Shown: piece by piece, positions 1-9,090 of the stretch
How positions within the stretch are numbered: the first letter of the stretch is position 1
Layout of the letters: every line of letters begins with the position of its first letter
Origin: an uncultured Eubacterium sp.
GTDB taxonomy: Bacteria; Bacillota; Clostridia; Oscillospirales; Acutalibacteraceae
Assembly: GCA_910584985.1 (NCBI GenBank)
Contig: CAJUDJ010000006.1
Coordinates: 9,346-73,345, forward strand
Length of the DNA: 64,000 nt
Reading direction: 5' to 3'
Translations under genes and position numbers: made by a program
The notes under the pieces: model-generated
What the model was told of the DNA's origin: nothing
The model's database searches: none
The model's input: only the letters and a program-made list of their open reading frames with translations

Positions 1-2476
1 CTTTGATTATATCATTTATAAATTCGGAGCCAAGATTTTTTATTCCAAGAAGTCCGTAATTTATAACATTTCCGTTTGCAAAAAAGCCTTTAACGGATTT
101 ATTGACATCCGGCACAGAAAGCTTTAGCCCAAGCCTTTTGCACTCTGCTATATATCTTGCCACCTTATTGGATGAATCCAACACAGAGGTAAGAAGCGCA
201 GCCATAAACTGAGCGGGATAATACCGTTTCATATATGCCGTTCTGTATGCCACAAGCGCATAGCAGGCGGCATGAGATTTATTAAATGCATATTTGGCAA
301 ATTCGGACATCTGATCAAATATCTCATTTGCTGCCTTTTCATCCACCCCGCTTTTTGAGCAGCCTTCCAGAAAGGTTACCCGTTCAGCTTCCATAACATC
401 CTTTTTCTTTTTGCTCATTGCTCGGCGAACCACATCGGCTCTTCCGTATGAATATCCGGCAAGTGAACGAAAAATCTGCATAACCTGTTCCTGATACACC
501 ATACAGCCGAAGGTGTCCTTCAGTATCGGCTTCAGAAGCGGTGTGCTGTAGCTCACCTTTTCAGGTTTATGCGAATTTTCAATAAATGTGTCTATCTGTT
601 TTGCAGGGCCCGGACGGTAAAGTGAATTTGCCGCAATAAGATGCTCCAGCCTTGTCGGCTTCAGATTCATAAGCATCTGCTTCATTCCGCTGGATTCAAA
701 CTGGAAAACACCCTCTGTCTGCCCGCGGGCAAACAGCTTGTAAACCTCAGGGTCGTCAATCGGAATATCATCAACTGCTATGCCTGCACATTTTGCCGAA
801 TCAGCAAGCACGGTTAATGTGCGCAGCCCGAGAAAGTCCATTTTTAAAAGGCCCAGTTCCTCAAGCGTTGTCATAATATACTGGGTTACAACCAGTCCGT
901 CATTCGTGGCAAGCGGAACATAAGTGAAAACAGGATCATGTGTAATCACAACGCCTGCTGCATGGGTGGATGTGTTTCTCGGCATTCCCTCTATCTTGCG
1001 TGCCGTTTCAATCAGTTCATTGATTTTGCTGTTTTCCTGCATAAGCGTTCTGAGCTCTTTTGATTTTTTCACAGCATCGTCTATTGTAATTTTAAATTCG
1101 TTCGGCACAAGCTTTGCAACCGTATCAACAGATGCATACGGCATTCCCATTACCCTGCCCACATCCCGTATAGCAGCTCTTGTCTGAAGCGTTCCGAAGG
1201 TTACAATCTGTGCCACATGGTCTGCACCGTATTTCTGCGTTACATAATCAATCACTTCCTGCCTGCGTTCATAGCAGAAATCTATATCAAAATCAGGCAT
1301 GGAAACCCTTTCGGGATTCAGAAAGCGTTCAAAAAGAAGATTATAATGCATCGGGTCAATATCCGTTATGCCTATACAGTAAGCGGCTATTGAGCCTGCA
1401 CCTGATCCTCTGCCCGGGCCGACAGGTATGCCCCTTCCCTTTGCATAGGAAACAAAATCCGCAACGATAAGATAATAATCCGTATATCCCATTTTATTAA
1501 CGGTGTTAAGCTCGTATTCCAGCCTTTCCGCATATTCGGCAGGCGGATTTTTATAACGCTTATAAAATCCGTCATAACAGCATTTTCTGAAATATTCAAA
1601 ATGATCTTCCCCGTTCGGTGTTGCAAAAAAAGGAAGCTTTGTATTTCCGAATTCAAAATCAAAGCAGCATTTTTCTGCAATAGTGGCCGTGTTGTCAACC
1701 GCCTCGGGAACATCGGAAAAAAGTGCTCTCATTTCTTCTTCCGATTTCAGATAAAACTCCTCGGAATGAAATTCAAGCCCGGTATCCTCTCCCAGAATAT
1801 GGTTAGTTGCAATACAGATCAGCACCTGCTGAATTTTACTGTCCTGCTGTTCAATATAATGCACATCATTTGTTGCAGTCAGGGGAATATCTGTTTCTGC
1901 AGAAAGGCGTTTTAAGCCTTCTTTAACAGTTCTCTGTTCCTCAAGCCCGTGATCCTGTATTTCAAGATAATAATTATCAGCCCCGAAAACATCCCTGTAC
2001 CAAAGGGCAGTCCGCTTTGCCTCCTCATAATCCTTTCTTAACAGTGCCTGCGGAATTTCACCGGCAAGGCAGGCAGAAAGGCACAGAAGCCCATCATGAT
2101 ATTTTTCAAGAATATCATGATCCACCCTTGGCTTATAATAATATCCTTCTGTAAAAGACATTGAAACAAGCTTTATCAGATTTCTATATCCCGTTTCATT
2201 CCGGCAAAGAAGAATAAGATGGTTATAATCCTTATCAAGCACCTTTTCCTTATCAAAGCGTGTTCTCGGCGCCACATAGACCTCGCAGCCGATAATCGGC
2301 TTTATTCCGTTTCTTTTGCAGGCCTTGTAAAAATCAACAGCCCCATACATATTACCATGGTCAGTAACAGCAAGGGACTGCATGCCGAGCTCTTTTGCTT
2401 TCAGAACAAGCTGCTCTATGCGGCAGGCACCGTCAAGCAGGGAAAATTCAGTATGAACATGAAGATGAGTAAACAT
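1..2476 (-). CDS. dnaE: DNA polymerase III subunit alpha, DnaE1 type (3' part outside window)
   Basis: Replicative C-family polymerase; in Gram-positives that also have PolC, DnaE extends primers and helps lagging-strand synthesis. About 825 codons are visible from the ATG at 2476; the C-terminus (OB and tail domains) lies beyond base 1. The N-terminal PHP domain starts at once with HLHVHTEFSLLDG (residues 4-16) and keeps TDHG, a GCE motif, NHL, SAC and NDVH, so all nine PHP metal-ligand positions look intact. The palm motif PDFDIDF sits near residue 392 and the third catalytic Asp in KMDFLGL near 545. The start is supported by a GGGAGG-like site just upstream. It is the last visible gene of the hprK-whiA string, 26 bases after whiA. 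A second C-family polymerase, polC, lies at 38113-41952; this one has the DnaE1 layout with no inserted exonuclease. Confidence 0.96.
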   Translation of the reverse strand, partial: MFTHLHVHTEFSLLDGACRIEQLVLKAKELGMQSLAVTDHGNMYGAVDFYKACKRNGIKPIIGCEVYVAPRTRFDKEKVLDKDYNHLILLCRNETGYRNLIKLVSMSFTEGYYYKPRVDHDILEKYHDGLLCLSACLAGEIPQALLRKDYEEAKRTALWYRDVFGADNYYLEIQDHGLEEQRTVKEGLKRLSAETDIPLTATNDVHYIEQQDSKIQQVLICIATNHILGEDTGLEFHSEEFYLKSEEEMRALFSDVPEAVDNTATIAEKCCFDFEFGNTKLPFFATPNGEDHFEYFRKCCYDGFYKRYKNPPAEYAERLEYELNTVNKMGYTDYYLIVADFVSYAKGRGIPVGPGRGSGAGSIAAYCIGITDIDPMHYNLLFERFLNPERVSMPDFDIDFCYERRQEVIDYVTQKYGADHVAQIVTFGTLQTRAAIRDVGRVMGMPYASVDTVAKLVPNEFKITIDDAVKKSKELRTLMQENSKINELIETARKIEGMPRNTSTHAAGVVITHDPVFTYVPLATNDGLVVTQYIMTTLEELGLLKMDFLGLRTLTVLADSAKCAGIAVDDIPIDDPEVYKLFARGQTEGVFQFESSGMKQMLMNLKPTRLEHLIAANSLYRPGPAKQIDTFIENSHKPEKVSYSTPLLKPILKDTFGCMVYQEQVMQIFRSLAGYSYGRADVVRRAMSKKKKDVMEAERVTFLEGCSKSGVDEKAANEIFDQMSEFAKYAFNKSHAACYALVAYRTAYMKRYYPAQFMAALLTSVLDSSNKVARYIAECKRLGLKLSVPDVNKSVKGFFANGNVINYGLLGIKNLGSEFINDIIK

Positions 2477-2502
2477 AAACGGCACCTCCCGTCTTTCTTA
2501 AT

Positions 2503-3399
2503 TTAAAGTTCGTTTGCAATATCAACTATTCTTTTTAATCTGTGGTTTACACCGCTTCTGCTGAGCGGAGGACTGCACATTTCCGCAAGCTCTGAAAGGC
2601 TTAAATCGGAATTCTCATATCTGATTTCAGCAAGCGTTTCCAGATTTTCGGGCAGATATTCCCTGCCTTTTGTGTTCCAAATTTTTTCGATTGCCTTTAT
2701 TTGCACGGCGGCTGCATTCACCATTTTATTTATATTCGCCGTTTCACAGTTTGCCTTTCTGTTTGCCCTGTTTCTGAAATCCTTAACGATTTTAATATTC
2801 ATCATTTCAAACATGGCGGATGATGCACCCATAAGATAAAGGCAGTCCTCTATGGATTCGCTTTCCTTGAAATAAACAACATTATAGCCGTGGCGGTATG
2901 TGTATTTCGGTTTCAGTTCCATTTCTTCAATAAGTGTAAAAAGACTTTTGGAAAGATTAAGATAAGGCACCGTGAATTCCAGATGATAATCCTTTTCAGG
3001 TGCCGAAACTGTGCCGCAGGACAAAAAAGCACCTGCCATAAAAGCATGCGCACAGTTTTCACAGTCAAAATTGGAATGATTGATTTTAAGGCTTGCAAAG
3101 CCGCTGTGCCCAAAGGATTTAAACAGCTTTGCCGCATCATTTCCTTCAGCCACAGAAACCGTAATACTTCTGCCGTGAGGAGATTTTTTCACTGTGCTTT
3201 TAATGTTGAAAAGTTCTTTTAAAAGTTCGCTGTAAAGAAGCGCTATATTTTCATTTTCCGTTTGCAGCGAAGCACTTTTCTCTGAAAAGATTTTGCCGAA
3301 AATACACATGCCGTAAAGCATGGATTTTTTACAGCAGGAAGCCTCATATTCAGTTTTTACAAGTTCATTTTTAACCTGCATTGAAAATGACATTTCCAC
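2503..3399 (-). CDS. whiA: DNA-binding protein WhiA
   Basis: WhiA of Firmicutes and Actinobacteria combines a LAGLIDADG-homing-endonuclease-like fold with a C-terminal helix-turn-helix. In Bacillus it affects chromosome segregation and division; in Streptomyces it is a sporulation transcription factor. The 298-residue length fits the family. The start MEMSFSMQVKNEL is typical, the central part has the FMAGAFLSCGTVS motif of the LAGLIDADG domain, and the C-terminus carries SLSELAEMCSPPLSRSGVN, the characteristic HTH signature. It follows rapZ by only 2 bases. In most Firmicutes yvcK (glmR) sits between rapZ and whiA; here there is no room for it. Gene identity is secure; the role in this organism is inferred. 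Confidence 0.96.
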   Translation of the reverse strand: MEMSFSMQVKNELVKTEYEASCCKKSMLYGMCIFGKIFSEKSASLQTENENIALLYSELLKELFNIKSTVKKSPHGRSITVSVAEGNDAAKLFKSFGHSGFASLKINHSNFDCENCAHAFMAGAFLSCGTVSAPEKDYHLEFTVPYLNLSKSLFTLIEEMELKPKYTYRHGYNVVYFKESESIEDCLYLMGASSAMFEMMNIKIVKDFRNRANRKANCETANINKMVNAAAVQIKAIEKIWNTKGREYLPENLETLAEIRYENSDLSLSELAEMCSPPLSRSGVNHRLKRIVDIANEL

Positions 3400-3401
3400 A
3401 C

Positions 3402-4274
3402 CTATCTTCTGCTTATATCCCTGTGGTTTACAGAAACATTATCCCATCGGCTGCAAAAATGATTTTTAAGTTCTTCGGCAATTGCAACAGAACGGTGATT
3501 TCCGCCGGTGCAGCCAATGGCAATAACAATCTGGCTTTTTCCTTCTTTTATGTAAAGCGGATTCAGAAAATCCAGCATATCTATCAGCTTTTCAAGCAAC
3601 TCATTTGATTCCTTAAATGAAAAAACATAATTGCTTACATCCTTATCCAGCCCTGTTTTTGTTCTTAGATTTTCCACCCAGTAAGGATTCGGCAGACATC
3701 TTACATCAATAACAAAATCTGCTTCTGCCGGAATACCGTGTTTAAACCCAAAGGAGACCACATGGATGTTCATAATTTCCCTGTCTGTTCCGAGAAGAAG
3801 CTGTGTAAGCCTGTCCCTTAACTGATTGCCGGACATATCCGAAGTGTCGATAATATAATCCGAAAGCATGCGCACCGAGGACAGAAGCTCTCTTTCATAG
3901 GCAAGCGCATGAGAAATATCGCCGTTAAAGCGGTCTGAAAACGGATGCTTTCTTCTTGTAAGCTTATAACGCTTCAATGCAATATGCGTTTTAATATCCA
4001 GATAAAGCACTTTTATATCATAATTAAATCGTTCTTTCTGATGAAGCACTTCCACAAGCGAATCAAAATTTTCCGTGGATCTTATATCCATAACAATGGC
4101 AATTTTGCTTCTTTCGCTTTTGCTTTCAATCAATTCAAGAAAAGTATCAAGAAGCAACGGAGGCATATTATCAACACAATAATATCCTATATCCTCCATA
4201 AAACCGACAGCAGTTGATTTTCCTGCGCCCGATACACCCGTAACTATAACTAATTCTTTTTTCCCGTTCATCAT
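3402..4274 (-). CDS. rapZ: RNase adapter / nucleotide-binding protein RapZ (YvcJ)
   Basis: P-loop protein of the RapZ/YvcJ family, which binds ATP or GTP; in E. coli it senses glucosamine-6-phosphate and directs RNase E to a small RNA, while the Bacillus role is less clear. Walker A GVSGAGKS is at residues 13-20. The C-terminal domain has the conserved CTGGNHRSVAIAEEL motif near residue 255. The 290-residue length is normal. It overlaps murB by 4 bases (murB stop and rapZ start share ATGA), so the two are probably translationally coupled, and it is followed at once by whiA. Its placement beside murB and hprK fits a link between sugar status and wall precursor supply. Confidence 0.95.
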   Translation of the reverse strand: MMNGKKELVIVTGVSGAGKSTAVGFMEDIGYYCVDNMPPLLLDTFLELIESKSERSKIAIVMDIRSTENFDSLVEVLHQKERFNYDIKVLYLDIKTHIALKRYKLTRRKHPFSDRFNGDISHALAYERELLSSVRMLSDYIIDTSDMSGNQLRDRLTQLLLGTDREIMNIHVVSFGFKHGIPAEADFVIDVRCLPNPYWVENLRTKTGLDKDVSNYVFSFKESNELLEKLIDMLDFLNPLYIKEGKSQIVIAIGCTGGNHRSVAIAEELKNHFCSRWDNVSVNHRDISRR

Positions 4275-5170
4275 TCCGTTACCCTTATTTCCATTTCCAG
4301 CTTAACGCCTTTTTGTTTTAAAACTGTTTCACTGCATATGCTGCAAAGCTTTAATATATCACTGCAGGTTGCATTCCCTTTATTGATTACAAAGCCTGCA
4401 TGCTTTTCGCTTATCTGTGCGCCGCCAACTGTTTTTCCTTTCAGTCCGCATTCCTCAATCAGTGCACCTGCGAAAAAGCCCTGCGGTCTTTTAAAGGTTG
4501 AACCTGCGCTTGGATATTCAAGCGGCTGCTTCTCTTTCCTTCGCTGAAGGAAATCATCCATTGCAGCTTTTATCTCTTCCTTATTTCCTTTTTTTAATTT
4601 AAGATAAAGTCCTGTAACAACAGAACCGTTATCATAATATGCCGAATGGCGGTAAGAAAGCTGCATAGCATCACCCTGCAAAAAGCCGATGTTTCCGTTT
4701 TTATCAATATGCCTGCACTTATAAAGCACATCCTTCATTTCTCCGCCGTAAGCACCTGCATTCATAAATGCCGCACCGCCGCAGGAACCCGGAATACCAT
4801 AAGCAAATTCAAGCCCGGAAAGGCTGTGTTCCAGTGCAAATCTGCAAAGCTTCATCAGTGATGCCCCGCTTTGTGCAAAAACAGTTTCATCATCCTGCAG
4901 ACTTATATCGGAAAAATCATTTGAAAAGCACATCACGCAGGCATCTATACCGTTGTCGGAAACAAGAAGATTGGAACCGTTTCCGATTACAATCAACCTT
5001 ATACCAAGCCTGCTGCAACATTTCACGATTTCGGCAGCACATTCCTCACTGCCGGGAAAAACCATAACAGCCGCATTTCCACCCACCTTAAAAGTGGTAT
5101 GATTTTTCATAGGTTCATTTTCAGCATATTTTATATTGCTTTCTTCTAAAAATTCTATCAGCCGTGTCAA
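4271..5170 (-). CDS. murB: UDP-N-acetylenolpyruvoylglucosamine reductase MurB
   Basis: FAD-dependent cytosolic enzyme that reduces UDP-GlcNAc-enolpyruvate to UDP-MurNAc with NADPH, the second committed step of peptidoglycan synthesis. Visible motifs are NHTTFKVGG, the flavin-binding IGNGSNLLVSD, GIPGSCGGAAFMNAGAYGGE and, near the end, YPSAGSTFKRPQG, containing the catalytic serine region of type II MurB. I chose the TTG at 5170, preceded by GGTGA and giving about 22 residues before NEPMKNHT as in Bacillus MurB. The frame stays open upstream to an ATG at 5224, but that extension would overlap glcK by 44 bases. It overlaps rapZ by 4 bases. Confidence 0.93.
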   Translation of the reverse strand: MTRLIEFLEESNIKYAENEPMKNHTTFKVGGNAAVMVFPGSEECAAEIVKCCSRLGIRLIVIGNGSNLLVSDNGIDACVMCFSNDFSDISLQDDETVFAQSGASLMKLCRFALEHSLSGLEFAYGIPGSCGGAAFMNAGAYGGEMKDVLYKCRHIDKNGNIGFLQGDAMQLSYRHSAYYDNGSVVTGLYLKLKKGNKEEIKAAMDDFLQRRKEKQPLEYPSAGSTFKRPQGFFAGALIEECGLKGKTVGGAQISEKHAGFVINKGNATCSDILKLCSICSETVLKQKGVKLEMEIRVTE

Positions 5171-5180
5171 AATATCACCA

Positions 5181-6131
5181 TTAACCAACGGATCCGAGAA
5201 TTGCCGCGCCGATAATGCCGGCATCGTTTCCGAGCTCCGCTCTTAAAATTTTCGTCTGTATTTTACTGTGAATTGAATATCTCTCTGCATGAACATATCT
5301 GTTAAGAGGTTTCATAAGTGTATCCCCCTCATTGCAGATACCGCCGCCGATGCATATAATTTCCGGCTGAAGTGCATTTACAATATTAATCAGGCCGCAT
5401 GCAACATACTTGATATAATTGTTTACCACCTTTATACCTGCAATATCGCCCTTTCTCATTGCATCAAAAGCAGTTCTTCCGCTTACCTTGCCTTCCTGTT
5501 CGGCAATTTCATGCATAACGGAATCCGGATATTCTTTCATGGCGTCCTTTGTCTGGCGGATCAGCGCTGTTGCCGAAGCATAAGCCTCCCAGCAGCCTTT
5601 TCTGCCGCAGGTGCATTCCGCACCGTCCACCACAATAACGGTATGGCCGCATTCGCCGCCCGCTGCGTTGACACCTGTAACAAGCTTGCCGTCAACAATA
5701 ACACCTGAACCTACACCCGTGCCGAGTGTTACCGCAACAAAGTTCTTTGAACCGTGGCCGCAGCCTGCATATGCCTCGCCGAGTGCAGCACAGTTGGCAT
5801 CATTCGCAACAAAAACAGGTATATCGCCAAGGCGTTCCTTTAACATTTCCCTTGCAGGAACATTATTGAAGCCAAGATTATTTGCATATTCAATAACACC
5901 GCTATCATTTACGGTACCCGGAGTGCCCATTCCGATAGAAGCGATATCCTTTATGGTTACCCCTGCCTTTTCCATTGCTTCACGGCAAATCTTTGCAATG
6001 TCATCAAAAATTTCTTCTGCAGTGCGCGGTGTGTTTGTCGGTGTTTTTCCTGTGCTGATGATTTTGTATTCCTCGTTCACTACTGAAGCAACAATATTTG
6101 TGCCTCCCAAATCAATTCCTAAATTCAACAT
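5181..6131 (-). CDS. glcK: ROK-family glucokinase
   Basis: ROK-family sugar kinase, most likely glucokinase, converting glucose to glucose-6-phosphate with ATP in the cytosol. The N-terminal phosphate-binding motif DLGGTN is at residues 7-12, the sugar-binding region includes NDANCAALGEA, and the ROK zinc site CTCGRKGCWE is near residue 174. The 316-residue length is typical. It lies 20 bases after hprK and about 10 bases before the preferred murB start. Its position between the carbon-catabolite kinase HprK and murB is unusual and suggests co-expression of sugar phosphorylation, its regulation and wall synthesis. The exact sugar is not proved by sequence; ROK kinases for fructose or N-acetylhexosamines share these motifs. 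Confidence 0.9.
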   Translation of the reverse strand: MLNLGIDLGGTNIVASVVNEEYKIISTGKTPTNTPRTAEEIFDDIAKICREAMEKAGVTIKDIASIGMGTPGTVNDSGVIEYANNLGFNNVPAREMLKERLGDIPVFVANDANCAALGEAYAGCGHGSKNFVAVTLGTGVGSGVIVDGKLVTGVNAAGGECGHTVIVVDGAECTCGRKGCWEAYASATALIRQTKDAMKEYPDSVMHEIAEQEGKVSGRTAFDAMRKGDIAGIKVVNNYIKYVACGLINIVNALQPEIICIGGGICNEGDTLMKPLNRYVHAERYSIHSKIQTKILRAELGNDAGIIGAAILGSVG

Positions 6132-6151
6132 AATCTTATTCCTCCTTTTAT

Positions 6152-7117
6152 TTATGAATTATGCCATATTTCAAGCTCTTTTTCGCCGGGCTCAATATCT
6201 TCCATACCAAGCCCTACCATAAGCTCTCTTGCCGCATTATAGCCCATTTTTTTCTGGCGGTTGTTCATTGCGGCGGTTTCAATGATAATTGCAAGATTTC
6301 TGCCGGGATTAACGGGAATCGTTATAACAGGAACCTTAACCTCCAATATTTTCGTATATTCATTATCAAGCCCGAGCCGATCATAAGCCTTTGTGGAATC
6401 CCAAGGTTCAAGCTGAATAACCATATCAATCTTTTCCGAAACCTTAACTGCACCCATACCGAAAAGGCGGCGGGCATTAATCATGCCGATACCCCTCAGC
6501 TCAATAAAATGGCGGATATTATTCGGCGAAGAGCCGATAAGCGTATGATCATCAACCTTACGGATTTCAACCGCATCATCGGCAATAAAGCGATGCCCCC
6601 TCTTAATAAGCTCAACTGCGGTTTCCGATTTTCCCGCACCGCTTTCACCTATGATAAGAACGCCTTCGCCGTAAACCTCACAGAATACACCGTGGCGGGT
6701 TATTCTGGGAGCAAGACTTGCATTCAGATACTGTATAAGCGTGGCAAGGAACGGCGATGTTTCCTCGTTCGTGCGGAGAAGCGGAACTTTATATTTTTCA
6801 CTTGCTTCAATAAAATATTCCGGTATTTCAATTCCCCGTGTGATTACAGCCGCTGCCGGATGAAGCCCCAGCCAGGAGCTGAGCGCTTTTTCCTGCTCTG
6901 CTTTTTCCATGTTCTGAAGAAAGCTGAATTCCGTCCACCCCAGAATCTGGATGCGAAGCGGATCAAAATAATCCGTATACCCCATAAGCACAACGCCCGG
7001 GCGGTTTATTTCATTGGTTGTAATTAAAATATCGTTTGCTGCCTTAGGAAGATAAATCACCTCTAAAGAGTGGGTATCAATAATCTTCTCCAGAGAAACC
7101 GAATAACTTGCAGCCAT
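6152..7117 (-). CDS. hprK: HPr kinase/phosphorylase
   Basis: Bifunctional enzyme that phosphorylates HPr on Ser46 and removes the phosphate, setting carbon catabolite repression through CcpA. The N-terminal domain (about 1-130) is the HPrK_N fold; the C-terminal kinase domain has Walker A GESGAGKS near residue 155, followed by the HRFIADDAVEI stretch and the signature ELRGIGMINARRLFG. I start it at the ATG at 7117, preceded by AGGAGGG at good spacing, giving 321 residues; an upstream in-frame ATG at 7177 has no such site and would place part of the -10 region inside the gene. It is the first gene of the operon ending in dnaE. Confidence 0.96.
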   Translation of the reverse strand: MAASYSVSLEKIIDTHSLEVIYLPKAANDILITTNEINRPGVVLMGYTDYFDPLRIQILGWTEFSFLQNMEKAEQEKALSSWLGLHPAAAVITRGIEIPEYFIEASEKYKVPLLRTNEETSPFLATLIQYLNASLAPRITRHGVFCEVYGEGVLIIGESGAGKSETAVELIKRGHRFIADDAVEIRKVDDHTLIGSSPNNIRHFIELRGIGMINARRLFGMGAVKVSEKIDMVIQLEPWDSTKAYDRLGLDNEYTKILEVKVPVITIPVNPGRNLAIIIETAAMNNRQKKMGYNAARELMVGLGMEDIEPGEKELEIWHNS

Positions 7118-7147
7118 TTCTTCCCTCCTAATAATTATATATTTTTT

Positions 7148-7177
7148 ATTATATAATATTCGGCAGCAAAAAAGCAA
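7148..7177 (-). promoter_or_regulatory. Putative hprK operon promoter
   Basis: On the minus strand a perfect -10 TATAAT lies at 7148-7153, about 30 bases before the hprK start. The best -35, TTGCTT at 7172-7177 with an 18-base spacer, matches only half of the consensus, so the -35 is tentative. Confidence 0.45.
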
Positions 7178-7228
7178 TATTTAAAAACACTTTTTCGTTA
7201 ATTAATTATTAATATTCTGCACAAAAGA

Positions 7229-7257
7229 TTTACATTCAGCCTGAATTGTGGTATAAA
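7229..7257 (+). promoter_or_regulatory. Sigma-A type promoter for the glycosyltransferase gene
   Basis: TTTACA at 7229-7234, a 17-base spacer, and TATAAA at 7252-7257; each hexamer matches five of six consensus bases. It lies 53 bases before the start codon at 7311. Confidence 0.65.
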
Positions 7258-7310
7258 TTATAGTGAAATTTTATGCTTTAAAATTATTTTCTGTATTTTT
7301 AGGAGAATTT

Positions 7311-8510
7311 ATGGATAAAAAATACAAAATAGCCGTTGGAACAGACGCATTTCCGCCCACCACGGACGGAATAAGCAATGTTGCACAAAGCTATGCAGAT
7401 ATATTGAACAAGCATTTCTGCGATGCGGTGATTATTACACCGAAAAACCCGAATCAGCAGGATAAAAAATATCCGTATGAAATTTTCAGATATAAAAGCT
7501 GGTGGATTCCTTCCAGAGAAGGTTACAGCATTGGCTGGCCTTTCAAGGAAGCGTTAAGCTATGAAATCATCAACAAAAATTTTGATTTGCTTCACAGCCA
7601 TGCACCGCTTGCCACAAGCTATTATTTCAGGCTTGTAAACAGAAAAAAGCGCATTCCCACCGTGCTTACATACCACACAAAATATGAATATGACATTGAA
7701 AAAAGAGTTCCAACAAAATGGGCAAAGGATTTTGCACGCCGCTTCATACTCAACAATATCAATTCGGCAGATGAGGTATGGGTAACAAGCAACGGTTCGG
7801 CAGAAAGCCTCAGAAAACTCGGTTATACCGGGGATTATGTTCTGATGCCGAATGGCTGTGATATGCCAAGAAAAGATGTTGACCCGGAATGCATTAAACA
7901 GATTAAGCAAAAGCACAATATACCGGATACTGTGCCCGTATTTATTTATGCAGGGCGGATGATCTGGTATAAAAATATACAGTATGTTTTGGAAGCATGC
8001 AGAATTTTAAAGCAGAAGGGCAAGGATTTCCGCCTGATTATGCTTGGCTTCGGCGCAGATGAAACGGCAATAAAATTCCGCTACAAGCGCCTTGGAATTT
8101 CAGATAAAATCGTATGGGCAGGAAAAGTTCTGGACAGAGAACTGCTGCAGCAGTATTACGCAGCTTCGGATTTGCTTCTTTTCCCGTCTACCTTTGATAC
8201 AAACGGATTGGTTGTAAGGGAAGCCGCTTCCTGCGCAACGCCTGCGCTGCTGATTGAAAATTCCTGTGCAGCAGAAGGCATTGAAAACAATGTAACGGGA
8301 TTTTTATGCAGAGAAACCTCCGAAAGCATTGCAGAAACACTGCTTTCGGTTATGCATAACAAAGAACTTATGAAAGCCACAGGCAAAAATGCACAGGAAA
8401 AAATTTACATAAGCTGGGCCGAAGCAGTTGAAAAAGCATATGAACGGTATAAAATCGTTATAAACAATTTCTATTCTGACAACAAACAGAATGATGAATA
8501 CAAATACTGA
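7311..8510 (+). CDS. GT4-family glycosyltransferase
   Basis: GT-B fold retaining glycosyltransferase, 399 residues. The N-terminal acceptor domain begins with IAVGTDAFPPTTDGISNVA, resembling diacylglycerol glucosyltransferases and related membrane-lipid enzymes. The C-terminal nucleotide-sugar domain has FIYAGRMIWYKN and the E-x7-E-type region around FPSTFDTNGLVVREAASC. The start is the ATG at 7311, placed 4 bases after AGGAG; an upstream in-frame ATG at 7263 lies inside the promoter region. It is a single-gene unit with its own promoter and a terminator shared with nrdR. A likely role is glucosylation of diacylglycerol or another lipid acceptor at the membrane, but the acceptor cannot be read from sequence. 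Confidence 0.88.
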   Translation: MDKKYKIAVGTDAFPPTTDGISNVAQSYADILNKHFCDAVIITPKNPNQQDKKYPYEIFRYKSWWIPSREGYSIGWPFKEALSYEIINKNFDLLHSHAPLATSYYFRLVNRKKRIPTVLTYHTKYEYDIEKRVPTKWAKDFARRFILNNINSADEVWVTSNGSAESLRKLGYTGDYVLMPNGCDMPRKDVDPECIKQIKQKHNIPDTVPVFIYAGRMIWYKNIQYVLEACRILKQKGKDFRLIMLGFGADETAIKFRYKRLGISDKIVWAGKVLDRELLQQYYAASDLLLFPSTFDTNGLVVREAASCATPALLIENSCAAEGIENNVTGFLCRETSESIAETLLSVMHNKELMKATGKNAQEKIYISWAEAVEKAYERYKIVINNFYSDNKQNDEYKY

Positions 8511-8512
8511 TA

Positions 8513-8547
8513 AAAAAAGCGCTGATTTTTAATCAGCGCTTTTTTAT
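8513..8547. terminator. Bidirectional intrinsic terminator
   Basis: AAGCGCTGATT and AATCAGCGCTT form a near-perfect stem with a 3-base loop, flanked by A6 on the left and T6 on the right, so it can end both the plus-strand glycosyltransferase and the minus-strand nrdR transcripts. Confidence 0.9.
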
Positions 8548-8551
8548 TCTG

Positions 8552-8995
8552 TTATAATTTTGAGATTTCTTCAATAAAGGAAGATGCCGAATCAAATGCC
8601 TTATAAACGGATGCAAAGCGGACATAGGCAACTTCGTCAATCTCACGAAGCTTTTCCATAATCAGCTCACCGATGCGAACACTGGTAACCTCCCGGTCTG
8701 TTGCACTCTGAAGCGTAGTTTCTATATCATTGATTGCCGTTTCAAGATCTGCTGAATTCACAGGCCTTTTTTCACAGGCACGAAGCATTCCCTTTAAAAC
8801 CTTGTTGCGGTCAAAAACCTCTCTGCTTTTGTCCTTTTTTATAACGATAATCGGAACATCCTCTATCGTTTCATAAGTTGTAAAACGTTTTCCGCACTGT
8901 ATACACTCACGGCGGCGGCGGATACGCTCATTTTCGTCAGTAGGGCGTGAATCAATAACCTTGCTTTCCTCATAACCGCAAAACGGACATCTCAT
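8552..8995 (-). CDS. nrdR: Transcriptional repressor NrdR
   Basis: Zinc-ribbon/ATP-cone repressor of ribonucleotide reductase genes that senses dATP/ATP balance. Four zinc-ligand cysteines at residues 3, 6, 31 and 34 (MRCPFCGYEE and ECIQCGKRF) form the DNA-binding ribbon, and the ATP-cone spans roughly 49-139 (IVIKKDKSREVFDRNKV). The 147-residue length is typical. It has its own promoter and shares a terminator with the glycosyltransferase. No ribonucleotide reductase gene lies in the window. Confidence 0.97.
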   Translation of the reverse strand: MRCPFCGYEESKVIDSRPTDENERIRRRRECIQCGKRFTTYETIEDVPIIVIKKDKSREVFDRNKVLKGMLRACEKRPVNSADLETAINDIETTLQSATDREVTSVRIGELIMEKLREIDEVAYVRFASVYKAFDSASSFIEEISKL

Positions 8996-9030
8996 AATTA
9001 AAATCCCCCTTAAAGATTTATCTGTTTCAC

Positions 9031-9059
9031 ATTATAGCACAACATATAGAGAAATGCAA
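9031..9059 (-). promoter_or_regulatory. nrdR promoter
   Basis: On the minus strand TTGCAT (9054-9059), a 17-base spacer and a perfect TATAAT (9031-9036), preceded by the extended -10 element TGTGC. It lies about 36 bases before the nrdR start, with a GGGGGA ribosome site between. Confidence 0.75.
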
Positions 9060-9090
9060 GTATTTTCACTTTACACAAGATATTGAAAAA

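Noticed and set aside
6161..7027. Plus-strand open frame of 288 codons opposite hprK
   Set aside because: Antisense shadow of hprK; no start site and no domain pattern.
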